20,975 bases of DNA, from the NCBI GenBank assembly GCA_902470765.1, contig CABRHW010000028.1:1-20975 (forward strand), read 5' to 3'. Source of the DNA: an uncultured Collinsella sp. GTDB lineage: Bacteria; Actinomycetota; Coriobacteriia; Coriobacteriales; Coriobacteriaceae. The position numbers were made by a program, and so were the translations under genes. Below are positions 1 to 7,152 of this stretch, one piece after another (positions within the stretch are counted from its first letter, which is position 1; each line of letters starts with the position of its first letter). The notes beneath the pieces are model-generated. The model did not search any database and was not told the DNA's origin. It saw only the letters and a program-made list of their open reading frames with translations.

Positions 1-60
1 GGACTTGCAGCGACGGACCTCAGGACACTCTTACACCACGTCTGCGCGCGCGACCTCATT

Positions 61-323
61 GGGAAACGGCGTCCCACTTTGAGGGCTGATTGTGGGATGC
101 ATTTTCCGGTTTTGCTCTCATTGGGAAAATGCATCCCGTTTCTTGACCGAATAATGGGACGCAATTTCCCGTTGGAGCGCCTTTGGGAAAGTGTGTCCCA
201 CTTCGACCGCCCAGAGTGGGATGCACTTTCCGCAAAGCACCTCAACGGGAAACTACGTCCCATTCCAAAGGCAAATTCCGGGACACATTTTTCGAAAGCC
301 TGCCCATCCGGAAAGCCCGTCCC
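61..323. repeat. Alternating inverted array of 15-bp half-sites, exact 62-bp period
   Basis: Nine degenerate copies of a 15-bp element with consensus GGGAAAnTGCRTCCC are visible. Five are in forward orientation, starting at 61, 123, 185, 247 and 309. Four are in reverse orientation, starting at 94, 156, 218 and 280. Both sets step by exactly 62 bp, giving alternating gaps of 33 and 29 bp between starts. The pair 94-107/124-137 is a perfect 14-bp inverted repeat. The sequence between half-sites is only weakly conserved. No convincing tenth copy appears before 61 or after 323. There is no known family I can name. It could be an old tandem duplication of a palindromic intergenic element or an array of protein-binding sites. 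Confidence 0.85.
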
Positions 324-383
324 ACTTTGGACGCATCCGGGCACGGAACCATCGACCTATCAGGCCTCCCATCAATAAAGAGG

Positions 384-512
384 CGTCCTCCCGGACGGCG
401 GGGCACGAAGTTCATCGCGAGTTCCGCACGCAAAGAAGGCCACTTAATGTGGCCTTCGTCTTGCGCAGGACTGCAGAGCAGGGAACTTCGTGCCCCGACG
501 CCCGGGAGGACG
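384..512. repeat. 129-bp nested inverted repeat (MITE-like hairpin)
   Basis: The outer arms 384-413 and 483-512 are inverted copies over 30 bp with two mismatches. The inner sequence also pairs imperfectly and closes on a perfect 9-bp stem at 435-443/449-457. There is no coding sequence inside. Length and symmetry suit a small non-autonomous palindromic element or a structured RNA downstream of the flavodoxin-like gene. I see no clear target-site duplication. Confidence 0.8.
435..457 (-). terminator. Hairpin downstream of the flavodoxin-like gene
   Basis: GAAGGCCAC (435-443) pairs perfectly with GTGGCCTTC (449-457) across a 5-nt loop. Read on the minus strand it lies about 100 nt past the stop of the gene ending at 554 and is followed by a short CTTT, so the U-tract is weak. 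It forms the core of the larger inverted repeat 384-512, so termination may be only one of its roles. Confidence 0.45.
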
Positions 513-553
513 TTACATTTAGAAAGATGGACCGACCGCCGTCAGCGCCGGAG

Positions 554-1105
554 TTACTCCCCCAGCACGGCCTTTTTGGCGGCTGCAGCCATGTTGTCCA
601 GATCCTCCTTGGTGGGGTGATCCTTTGCGGCAACCCAGTTGTCGAGCAGCATCTTAAAGCGGGTATTGTCGGGATCTTGCTCGAGCATGGCCTCGTAGCG
701 CTGCTTGACCGCGGGGCCCATCTTGCCCTGGCACATGGCCCAGCCCACAAGCTCGGCATCTCCGGCCAAATTGGACGTCACGCGGTCGATAATCTGCCTA
801 AAGTAATCCTCGCTAGCGCCAAAGCCGCAGGTACCAAAGAGGAAAACGCGCTTGCCGTGCAGAGCGGAGAGCAACGCCGCGACCGAAGGCGTGCATGCGC
901 CCTTGTCGCACCAAAAACCGACGAGCACCGTGTCGGCCGCGCAGGCGCCCTGCGCCTCGCGCGCAACCTGATCTGCGTCCGCATCGTCACTCAACGCCGC
1001 GGCGTGGACAAACTCAACGCCCGCAGCCTGCAGAGCGCGTTTGATCGCGCCCGAAACCATCCTGGTATTACCGCTCTTGCTGTTAACCACCAAAGAGCAC
1101 GTCAT
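554..1105 (-). CDS. Flavodoxin-fold family protein (BilS-like)
   Basis: A 183-residue cytoplasmic protein with a flavodoxin-type fold, which normally binds FMN and shuttles electrons. The N-terminal beta strand runs into the phosphate-binding loop SKSGNT (residues 9-14). Next come GFWCDKG (63-69), FGTCGFG (90-96), which fits the second flavin loop, and CQGKMGP (125-131). A helical tail carries DHPTKEDL. These later motifs resemble, from memory, the family now called BilS, the flavodoxin partner of bilirubin reductase, but no BilR-like gene is in the window, so that name is tentative. I prefer ATG at 1105: a GAGG lies 10 nt upstream. A GTG at 1111 would give two more residues but places the same GAGG only 4 nt away. 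Redox partner and pathway cannot be told from context; the gene appears to be transcribed alone. Confidence 0.85.
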   Translation of the reverse strand: MTCSLVVNSKSGNTRMVSGAIKRALQAAGVEFVHAAALSDDADADQVAREAQGACAADTVLVGFWCDKGACTPSVAALLSALHGKRVFLFGTCGFGASEDYFRQIIDRVTSNLAGDAELVGWAMCQGKMGPAVKQRYEAMLEQDPDNTRFKMLLDNWVAAKDHPTKEDLDNMAAAAKKAVLGE

Positions 1106-1494
1106 AGTCACGTTGCCTCGTTTCCCCCAAAACTAAAGCCACTAATGCAATTTATTAGAAGCATATCTTAGTACTAAAACCACAGATGTAAACCAACTTC
1201 TGCTGATTGACGGCACAGCTGACATCAATGGATAAAGCCGCCTGAAGCGCAAGTCCCTAAAATCATGCGGGAACCGCGGTACCGTCAGAAAATTCAGGAG
1301 GAAATTTGACGGTCCCGTTAATAGATTTGTGACAAGGGCATGACAGGGAGACAGGTCATTCGTCAGGTTTCTGACAGACGATACGAGTGGGACATGAAAA
1401 TTGGAGCCCCTCCTGCATGCATATCCGCTGGTAAGGCCTGGCCCGGTTTTCGCCATCGCACGCGGCGGCCGAGCACCCATCCAACGCCCAAGTC
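1106..1494. other. Intergenic region with a TGAC/GTCA cluster, no gene recognised
   Basis: No open frame here looks like a protein. The stretch 1284-1375 contains seven TGAC or GTCA tetramers, at 1284, 1307, 1330, 1341, 1355, 1362 and 1372. Two of them close an inverted repeat, ACCGTCA (1281-1287) with TGACGGT (1307-1313), and GTCAG-gttt-CTGAC (1362-1375) is another. It may hold binding sites or be the remains of an older gene. Confidence 0.4.
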
Positions 1495-1542
1495 AAAATA
1501 CTCAGTACACTGAGTAATTTCACTCAGTGTACTGAGTATTTT
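1495..1542. repeat. Double palindrome, downstream end of the ATPase cassette
   Basis: Two 16-bp near-palindromes, ACTCAGTACACTGAGT (1500-1515) and ACTCAGTGTACTGAGT (1522-1537), are separated by 6 bp. Together with flanking A/T bases they form a perfect 21-bp inverted repeat, 1495-1515/1522-1542. The structure begins 15 bp beyond the ATPase stop codon. On the minus strand the stem ends in ATTTT, so it could also end transcription. It matches the copy upstream of the gene at 40 of 44 core positions. Confidence 0.9.
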
Positions 1543-1557
1543 CTCAATTTGCTCAGG

Positions 1558-2751
1558 CTAGTTAAACAGCGTCACCTTATCGAGCAGAAAATCCTCCACG
1601 GTGCACGCCCCGGCCGCCGCCCCTCCCACGACGATCCGCTTGGCTCGCGGATACTTTTTTAGGAGCGTCGACATGCCACTCTGGCCGGACTCTCCACCGC
1701 TTTTGACCTCGATGGCGCTCAGCGCATCATCCCTTCGCAGCACAAAGTCGACCTCTTTGACGCCTTCACGCCACCACATGACCTCAAAACCCTCTTCCGG
1801 CGCGCGCGCAAGCAGTCGTGCACCCACTGCCGATTCCACCAAATGACCCCGCCGCGCCGAATCCTCCAGCCATTCTGCTCGGCCCTTATCGCCGAGCGCC
1901 GTCATAAACGCCGTGTCATAAACCATGAGCCGCGGGGTGCTTCGGCGCTTTGCGAGCTCCTTGTCACTGAACTTGGGAATCGCCGTAACCAAACCGGCCT
2001 TGCCCAGCAGGTCCAAATACCCGGCGACCGTGACCGTGTTACCGGCATCCTGCAGCTGGCCTACCATTTTTGAATACGAAAGCTCCTGCCCCGAATAGCT
2101 TGCCGCGAGCCAAAAGAGCGCGCGCATCAGCGCCGGTTTGCGGATATTCTCCAACGAGAGAACATCGCGCGAGATCGCCGGCTCGACGATCGCATCTCGG
2201 ATATAGTTTCGCCAACGGGCGTCATCGGAAACCAGCGGCGCCGCACCCGGATATCCACCGTGATAGAGATAGTCTTCAAAAGAAAAGCCAAAGGCCTCGC
2301 TGCACTCGCGATAGGACCAATGCGGCGACCGAATGAGCTCGTAACGGCCCATAAGGGATTCTTCCAAGCCCTTATGCAGCAGCAGCGACGACGATCCGGT
2401 CAAAATGACCTTGAGCGGCGTCCCCTCCCGGCGATCCCGGTCGTACAATCCCTTGACGACCGTGGACCAACTCTGCACCTTTTGAATCTCATCAACAACG
2501 AAAACGGCCGGGACCTTACCTCCAGACGTGAGGTTTCTTGCCTGTTGCCACTCGATTTGCAGCCAGCTGGCATCGGGATTCACAACATCGTCCGCATTGG
2601 CCACGTGACAGGGCATGTCTGCATGGTGCAACGCCTGCACGAACATGGTCGACTTTCCCGTTTGGCGGGGCCCGATTATAAATTGCATCAACGGATTATT
2701 CGTTTCCCGCATCCTCTGGGCTATCACGGCAACTTGATGGCGCTCAAACAT
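1558..2751 (-). CDS. AAA_14/DUF4143 family ATP-binding protein
   Basis: A 397-residue predicted cytoplasmic P-loop ATPase. Walker A is GPRQTGKS (27-34), Walker B is VFVVDE (83-88) and a sensor-like LTGSSS lies at 117-122; these define the AAA_14 domain. The C-terminal half matches DUF4143, ending in a PD-(D/E)XK-like pattern: EVDFVL (D335) followed by IEVKSG (E348, K350), usually read as a nuclease-like fold. The length is normal for the family. The start is firm: AGGAGG lies 9 nt upstream of the ATG at 2751. The family is widespread and often present in many copies per genome, but its biological role is not established; toxin, defence or mobile-element functions have been suggested. The gene stands alone between two matching double palindromes (1495-1542 and 2775-2821), which suggests either autoregulation or a transferable cassette. 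Confidence 0.93.
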   Translation of the reverse strand: MFERHQVAVIAQRMRETNNPLMQFIIGPRQTGKSTMFVQALHHADMPCHVANADDVVNPDASWLQIEWQQARNLTSGGKVPAVFVVDEIQKVQSWSTVVKGLYDRDRREGTPLKVILTGSSSLLLHKGLEESLMGRYELIRSPHWSYRECSEAFGFSFEDYLYHGGYPGAAPLVSDDARWRNYIRDAIVEPAISRDVLSLENIRKPALMRALFWLAASYSGQELSYSKMVGQLQDAGNTVTVAGYLDLLGKAGLVTAIPKFSDKELAKRRSTPRLMVYDTAFMTALGDKGRAEWLEDSARRGHLVESAVGARLLARAPEEGFEVMWWREGVKEVDFVLRRDDALSAIEVKSGGESGQSGMSTLLKKYPRAKRIVVGGAAAGACTVEDFLLDKVTLFN

Positions 2752-2774
2752 GTCAATCTACCTCCTTGTTTCTT

Positions 2775-2821
2775 AAATACTCAGTATACTGAGTAAAATC
2801 ACTCAGTATACTGAGTATTTT
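2775..2821. promoter_or_regulatory. Double palindrome upstream of the ATPase gene, operator-like
   Basis: Two identical 16-bp perfect palindromes, ACTCAGTATACTGAGT, lie at 2779-2794 and 2801-2816, 22 bp centre to centre, or about two helical turns. The whole is a perfect 20-bp inverted repeat (2775-2794/2801-2820). It sits 12 bp upstream of the ATPase Shine-Dalgarno sequence. Each palindrome contains TATACT, a good -10 element on the minus strand, but no matching -35 is apparent. Operator, promoter, or terminal repeat of a cassette are all possible. Confidence 0.75.
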
Positions 2822-2974
2822 TAGAACCGGGAGATCGAACCCGCCAACTTAACTCCCTTCACCAGCGGGTTGCCGCCGCCCCCTCCGCGAGTCGAGTTTC
2901 TGGCCCTTCGTGCTCACTCGATATATAAAAACTGCCATAGCCATATCGAAAAACCGGTATAGCCGGTCCCATCA

Positions 2975-3038
2975 TCGAACCATCGCGAATGGGCCACAGG
3001 ATTTCGCGATGGTTCGCAAGCTTTCGCGGAGATTCGCG
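2975..3038. repeat. 10-bp-phased TTCGC array with 14-bp inverted repeat
   Basis: TTCGC occurs at 3003, 3013, 3023 and 3033, exactly one helical turn apart. A degenerate ATCGA follows at 3043. On the left the opposite orientation appears at 2985 (GCGAA) and 2975 (TCGAA), again 10 bp apart. The two halves make a perfect 14-bp inverted repeat, 2976-2989/3003-3016, with a 13-bp loop. This arrangement suits cooperative protein binding on one face of the DNA, but no binding protein can be named. Confidence 0.7.
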
Positions 3039-3144
3039 ACAAATCGAGAGCTGATACGCATCTTATTGTTCATATTCAAGGCCACGACGTCTCAAAAGGT
3101 ATACGCTTTGAAACAGTTAAGTTTCCCAGCGCCCCCAATCGAGA

Positions 3145-3181
3145 TCAATCGTCACCACATTATTTCGTCAATCGTCACCAC
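3145..3181. repeat. 14-bp direct repeat, 23-bp period
   Basis: TCAATCGTCACCAC is present at 3145-3158 and exactly again at 3168-3181. It lies just downstream of the ABC transporter operon, and its function is unknown. Confidence 0.8.
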
Positions 3182-3244
3182 GCCGCAGATAGAATGCATA
3201 ATCTTGGGACAAACACTTCTGATTAATATGTCCCGCGGGCTTGC

Positions 3245-5104
3245 TTACTGGGCGAACTGGCTGCGGTAGAGCTCGGCGTAGAAGCCGCCTGCCGCTAGCA
3301 GCTCGTCGTGCGTGCCACGCTCGATAATCTGCCCGTCGCGCATGACCAGGATGCAATCGGCGTTACGGATCGTCGATAGGCGGTGCGCCACGACAAAGCT
3401 CGTGCGACCGGCCATGAGCTCGTCAAATGCCGCCTGCACCTGCAGCTCGGTGCGCGTATCGATGCTCGAGGTCGCCTCGTCCAGCAGCAGAATCGCCGGG
3501 TCGGTGAGCATGACGCGCGCGATGCACAGCAGCTGCTTTTGGCCCTGGCTAAACGTGCCACCGTCCTCGCCGATCACCGTGTCGTAGCCGCCTGGCAGCT
3601 GCACGATAAACTTGTGCGCATGCGCGCGCTTGGCCGCCTCGATAATCTGCTCGCGCGTGGCGTCGGGGCAACCGTAGGCGATATTCTGGGCCACCGTGCC
3701 CTCGAACAGCCAGGTGTCCTGCAGCACCATGCCAAAGGCGCGGCGCAGGCTCTCATGCGTGTAGTCGTGCGAGGAATGCCCGTCGACCATGATGCGCCCG
3801 GCATCGATATCGTAAAAGCGCAGCAGAAGGTTGATGAGCGTCGTCTTGCCGCAGCCCGTGGGACCGACCAGGGCAAACCGCATGCCGGGCTTAGCATCGA
3901 TGCAGATGTCCTGCAGCAGCTTGCGGTCGGGCACGTAGCTAAAGTCCACATGCTCAAAGGCGACCTCGCCCTTCGGGGCGGTAAGCTCAACGGCATCTGC
4001 GGCGTCGGGCTCCTGCTCGCGTGCATCGAGCAGCGCGAACATGCGGCGCGCCGAGGCATAGGCGGTCTGGATCTGCGTGATGACGTTGGTGACCTCGTTG
4101 AACGGCTTGGTGTACTGGTTGGCGTAGGACAGGAAGATCTGCACGCCGCCCACCGTGAGCGCCGCGGGCACGCCCGTGATTACGCCCACGCAGCCGATCA
4201 CGGCAACCACGGCGTAGATGATGTTATTGATAAAGCGCGTGCCGGGGTTGGAAAGCGACCCCATAAACTGCGCGCGCTCGCCCGCGGTGTAGAGCTCGGC
4301 ATTGAGGGCATCGAAGCGCTGCTGGGCGTTGGGACCATAGGCAAAGGCGTCGACAAGCTTTTGCTCGCCTACGTACTCCTCGATATGACCACCGAGCTGC
4401 CCTTGAATACGCTGCTGTGCCGTAAAGCTTTTGTTGGAGAGCTTGGCAATAGCACCGGCTGCAAAAATGGAAAGCGGCGTGACGAGTACCACCACGAGCG
4501 TCATGGTCAGGTTAATGGAGAGCATAAACGCGAGCGTGCCCACGATGGTGATAACGCCGGTGAAAAGCTGGGTAAAGCCCTGCAGCAGACCATCGCCCAC
4601 CTGGTCGACGTCGTTGACCACGCGACTCATAAGGTCGCCATGGGCATGACTGTCGATAAAGCTGAGCGGCATGCGGCTGAGCTTGTCGCTCGCCTCCACG
4701 CGCATGTCGCGCACCGTCTCGTAGGACAGGCGGTTGACGCAATAGCCCTGCAGCCACTGGAAGGCCGCGGCGCCCACCACGACAATCGCGAGCCTGGTGA
4801 CGAGCGGCAGCAGCGCGTCAAAGTCCACCTGTCCGGCAGCAACGATGAGGTCGATGCCCTCGCCGACGAGGATGGGCGTGTAGAGCTGCAAGATAACGGA
4901 GATGGCGGCGCTCACAAACGACGCCGTAAACGAAATGCGGTGCGGACGCACGTAGCCCAGCAGGCGGCGGGTCACCGCACCCACGGGATAGCGCTCGGGG
5001 TCGCCGGGCTGGCGCGGGCCGTCGCCCAGGTCGTTAAGGTTATCATTGCCGGACACGTTGGCCGTCATCGTGGCGACCGAACCGGAAGAAGTATACGGAT
5101 TCAT
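3245..5104 (-). CDS. ABC exporter subunit, consensus catalytic site
   Basis: A 619-residue half-transporter with an N-terminal membrane domain of about six helices (roughly 55-340) fused to an ATPase domain (380-615). All catalytic motifs are intact: Walker A GPTGCGKT (414-421), Q-loop Q462, signature FSQGQ (518-522, a variant of LSGGQ), Walker B ILLLDE with catalytic Glu543, and switch His574. An unusually long polar N-terminus of about 45 residues precedes the first helix. The ATG at 5104 immediately follows the TAG of the upstream gene, and AAGGAGG inside that gene's last codons serves as its ribosome site, so translation is probably coupled. With its partner it should form a heterodimeric exporter of the TM287/288, LmrCD or BmrCD kind in the cytoplasmic membrane. 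Substrate cannot be inferred; multidrug or peptide export are the usual assignments. Confidence 0.95.
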   Translation of the reverse strand: MNPYTSSGSVATMTANVSGNDNLNDLGDGPRQPGDPERYPVGAVTRRLLGYVRPHRISFTASFVSAAISVILQLYTPILVGEGIDLIVAAGQVDFDALLPLVTRLAIVVVGAAAFQWLQGYCVNRLSYETVRDMRVEASDKLSRMPLSFIDSHAHGDLMSRVVNDVDQVGDGLLQGFTQLFTGVITIVGTLAFMLSINLTMTLVVVLVTPLSIFAAGAIAKLSNKSFTAQQRIQGQLGGHIEEYVGEQKLVDAFAYGPNAQQRFDALNAELYTAGERAQFMGSLSNPGTRFINNIIYAVVAVIGCVGVITGVPAALTVGGVQIFLSYANQYTKPFNEVTNVITQIQTAYASARRMFALLDAREQEPDAADAVELTAPKGEVAFEHVDFSYVPDRKLLQDICIDAKPGMRFALVGPTGCGKTTLINLLLRFYDIDAGRIMVDGHSSHDYTHESLRRAFGMVLQDTWLFEGTVAQNIAYGCPDATREQIIEAAKRAHAHKFIVQLPGGYDTVIGEDGGTFSQGQKQLLCIARVMLTDPAILLLDEATSSIDTRTELQVQAAFDELMAGRTSFVVAHRLSTIRNADCILVMRDGQIIERGTHDELLAAGGFYAELYRSQFAQ

Positions 5105-6976
5105 CTAGCAGCCCTCCTTTGCGCAGACGGATGCCGGAGCGGTTGAGGCGGACGCAAGGCTTGGGGCGGACACGGCCGCCACGCTCCCCTGCTGGCCCTC
5201 GAGCTCCTCGCGGCGAAGCTGCGACTGGCAAATCTCGCGGTAGAGCTGGCAGCTTGCGTACAGCTCGTCGTGCGCGCCCAGACCCGCAAGCGAGCCGTGA
5301 TCGAGCACGCAGATCATGTCGGCATCGCGCACGGTCGAGACGCGCTGGCTCACAATCACCGTGGTCAGCGGCAGCCCGCCCTCGGCGGCACCGCGCGCGC
5401 TACGCTCGCGAATGGCGTGGCGAAGCGCCGCGTCAGTCTTAAAGTCGAGCGCCGAGGCGGAGTCGTCCATGATCAGAATCTGAGGCGAGCCCACCAGAGC
5501 GCGCGCGATGGTCAAACGCTGGCGCTGGCCACCGCTGAAGTTCTTGCCGCCGGCCTCGACCGGGGCATCCAAGCCCTGCGGCTTGTTGCGCACGAACTCG
5601 CTGGCCTGCGCCATATCGAGCGCCGCCCAGAGCTCCTCGTCGGTCGCCGACTCATCGCGCCAGGTCAGGTTGCTGCGAATCGTACCGCTCACGAGCGACG
5701 CACGCTGCGGAACGGTCGCGACCACATGGCGCAGCTGGTCGAGCGGCCAAGAGCGCACGTCGGCACCCATCACGTTCACGCTACCGACACCCGCATCGTA
5801 CAAGCGCGGGATGAGCGAGACGAGCGTCGACTTACCACTGCCCGTACCGCCGATGATGCCGAGCGTTTTGCCCAGCGGCAGCTCCAGAGTCACGCTATCA
5901 ACGGCGTTGGCCGCGCCCGCGCCAAAGGAGAAGCTCGCATGGCTCAAGCTCAGCGCGGGGACCGGTGCAGCGACGCCCGCCGCACTTGGCTCGGGCAGGA
6001 CGACCGGCTCGTTGCCCTCGTCGGTAATGCTCGGCACGCAATTGAGCACCTCGTTGATACGCGACGCGCTGGCGCTCGCCTTGGTAAAGACCACGACCAG
6101 GTTGGCGACGTACACGATGGAGGTGAGGGTCTGCGTCATGTAGTTCACAAACGCCATGACCTGGCCCTGCGTAAGCTCGCCCACGTTGACCTGGATGCCG
6201 CCCACCCACAGGATGGCGCACACACCCAGGTTCATCACCAAAAACGTGACGGGGTTGAGAATCGACGAGAGCTTACCCACGGCGATGGCGACATGCGCCT
6301 GGTCATCGGCCGCCTGGGCAAAACGCTCACGCTCGTGATCTTCGCGCACAAACGCACGGACCACGCGGGCGCCCGAAAGGCCCTCGCGGCAGATAAGCGC
6401 AATGCGGTCGAGCTTTGCCTGCAGCTGCTTGTAGTACGGAATGCAGCGCGCCATGACAAACCAAAACACCAGGCCGATGGCGGGCGTGCAGATTAAAAAG
6501 ATAATGCCGAGCTTAAGGTCGATGGCGAGGGCCGCAACCATGGAGCCCACCGCCAGGAAAGGCCAGCGGATAAGCATGCGCACGCCCAGCGCCACGGCGA
6601 GCTGCACCTGATTGACGTCGTTGGTGATGCGCGTGATGAGCGACGGCGTGCCAAAGCGATCGAGCTCGGCATAGCTCAGCTTATTGATGTGCCCGTAGAG
6701 CGCGCCGCGAATATCGGTGCCCATGCCCTGTGAGGTGAGCGCCGCCATCTTTTGGCAAACGAGCGTAAACGAGATGCCGATCACGGCCATGGCGCCAAGC
6801 AGCATACCGTAGTGGACGACGGCGTTGACATCGTGCGCACCGATGCCCTTGTCGATCATCCGGGCAATCACGAGCGGCGTCAGCAGGTCAAAGATCACTT
6901 CGATCAACTTGCACGCAGGGCCGATCACCATATACCGGCGAAACTTACCACCAAAACGCCTGAGCAACTCAATCAT
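5105..6976 (-). CDS. ABC exporter subunit, degenerate catalytic site
   Basis: A 623-residue half-transporter: membrane domain (about 15-300), then an ATPase domain with Walker A GGTGSGKS (376-383), Q424 and signature FSGGQ (480-484). Two catalytic residues are altered: Walker B ends ILIMDD, with Asp505 in place of the catalytic Glu, and the switch His is replaced by Gln544. This pair of changes marks the degenerate-site partner of heterodimeric exporters such as TM287, so it should pair with the product of the next gene, which keeps both residues. A Ser/Ala-rich tail after about 590 ends with two Cys. I place the start at ATG 6976 because AGGGAG lies 9 nt upstream; a TTG at 7009 would add 11 residues but has no ribosome site. 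First gene of the two-gene operon; no regulator gene is adjacent. Confidence 0.94.
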   Translation of the reverse strand: MIELLRRFGGKFRRYMVIGPACKLIEVIFDLLTPLVIARMIDKGIGAHDVNAVVHYGMLLGAMAVIGISFTLVCQKMAALTSQGMGTDIRGALYGHINKLSYAELDRFGTPSLITRITNDVNQVQLAVALGVRMLIRWPFLAVGSMVAALAIDLKLGIIFLICTPAIGLVFWFVMARCIPYYKQLQAKLDRIALICREGLSGARVVRAFVREDHERERFAQAADDQAHVAIAVGKLSSILNPVTFLVMNLGVCAILWVGGIQVNVGELTQGQVMAFVNYMTQTLTSIVYVANLVVVFTKASASASRINEVLNCVPSITDEGNEPVVLPEPSAAGVAAPVPALSLSHASFSFGAGAANAVDSVTLELPLGKTLGIIGGTGSGKSTLVSLIPRLYDAGVGSVNVMGADVRSWPLDQLRHVVATVPQRASLVSGTIRSNLTWRDESATDEELWAALDMAQASEFVRNKPQGLDAPVEAGGKNFSGGQRQRLTIARALVGSPQILIMDDSASALDFKTDAALRHAIRERSARGAAEGGLPLTTVIVSQRVSTVRDADMICVLDHGSLAGLGAHDELYASCQLYREICQSQLRREELEGQQGSVAAVSAPSLASASTAPASVCAKEGC

Positions 6977-7020
6977 AAAAAGGCGCTCCCTATCATCATT
7001 CACACTCAATTCGAATCATG

Positions 7021-7050
7021 ATAGTACGGTGAGCCCAAAAGAAGCGTAAA
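7021..7050 (-). promoter_or_regulatory. Candidate promoter of the ABC exporter operon
   Basis: On the minus strand TTTACG (7045-7050) and TACTAT (7021-7026) are separated by 18 bp. Each matches the sigma-70-type consensus at four of six positions. Predicted transcription would begin about 40 nt before the ATG at 6976. This is only a motif match. Confidence 0.35.
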
Positions 7051-7093
7051 CAACTCGTCATTTCTGGCGAGATTCAAGAGCGGGTTAATCGCC

Positions 7094-7102
7094 TGATATA
7101 CT
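7094..7102 (+). promoter_or_regulatory. Candidate extended -10 promoter of the LANTG protein gene
   Basis: TGATATACT contains an extended -10 (TG, one base, TATACT at 7097-7102). A clear -35 is missing, as is common with extended -10 promoters. Transcription would start near 7109 and leave a leader of about 44 nt before the ATG at 7153. Confidence 0.45.
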
Positions 7103-7152
7103 TACATTAGTGCTACCAAGTGAGTCGCCAACCCTTGAAATGAGGTGCCGAG

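Larger units (their letters stand above)
2822..3244. other. Intergenic region, no gene recognised
   Basis: No convincing coding frame is present. The region contains the inverted and phased TTCGC array at 2975-3038, a 14-bp direct repeat at 3145-3158 and 3168-3181, and a weak 6-bp inverted repeat (3206-3211/3229-3234) just past the stop of the ABC operon. It lies between two minus-strand units and should contain the end of the ABC transcript and any distal control of the ATPase. Confidence 0.5.

Noticed and set aside
61..323. CRISPR array
   Set aside because: The repeats alternate in orientation, are only 15 bp and diverged, and the intervals are not unique spacers of constant type. No cas gene is in the window.
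191..1171. 326-codon plus-strand open frame over the repeat array and the flavodoxin-like gene
   Set aside because: It runs through the palindromic repeats and the antisense of a gene with clear flavodoxin motifs, and its product has no domain.
1142..1480. 112-codon minus-strand open frame between the flavodoxin-like gene and the ATPase
   Set aside because: No ribosome site, no domain and irregular composition; the stretch is better described as intergenic with tetramer clusters.
2824..2880. Possible tRNA 3' fragment (GGGTTCGATC on the minus strand) as an integration scar
   Set aside because: The flanking bases do not form a proper T-stem, and no acceptor stem, anticodon arm or CCA could be assembled.
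3383..6496. Plus-strand open frames of 587 and 408 codons opposite the ABC genes
   Set aside because: Antisense shadows: the minus strand has complete ABC transporter motifs, and the plus-strand products are Arg/His/Ala-rich with no recognisable family.
6977..7009. TTG at 7009 as start of the first ABC gene
   Set aside because: It has no Shine-Dalgarno sequence, whereas ATG 6976 has AGGGAG at 9 nt and gives the usual N-terminus for the family.
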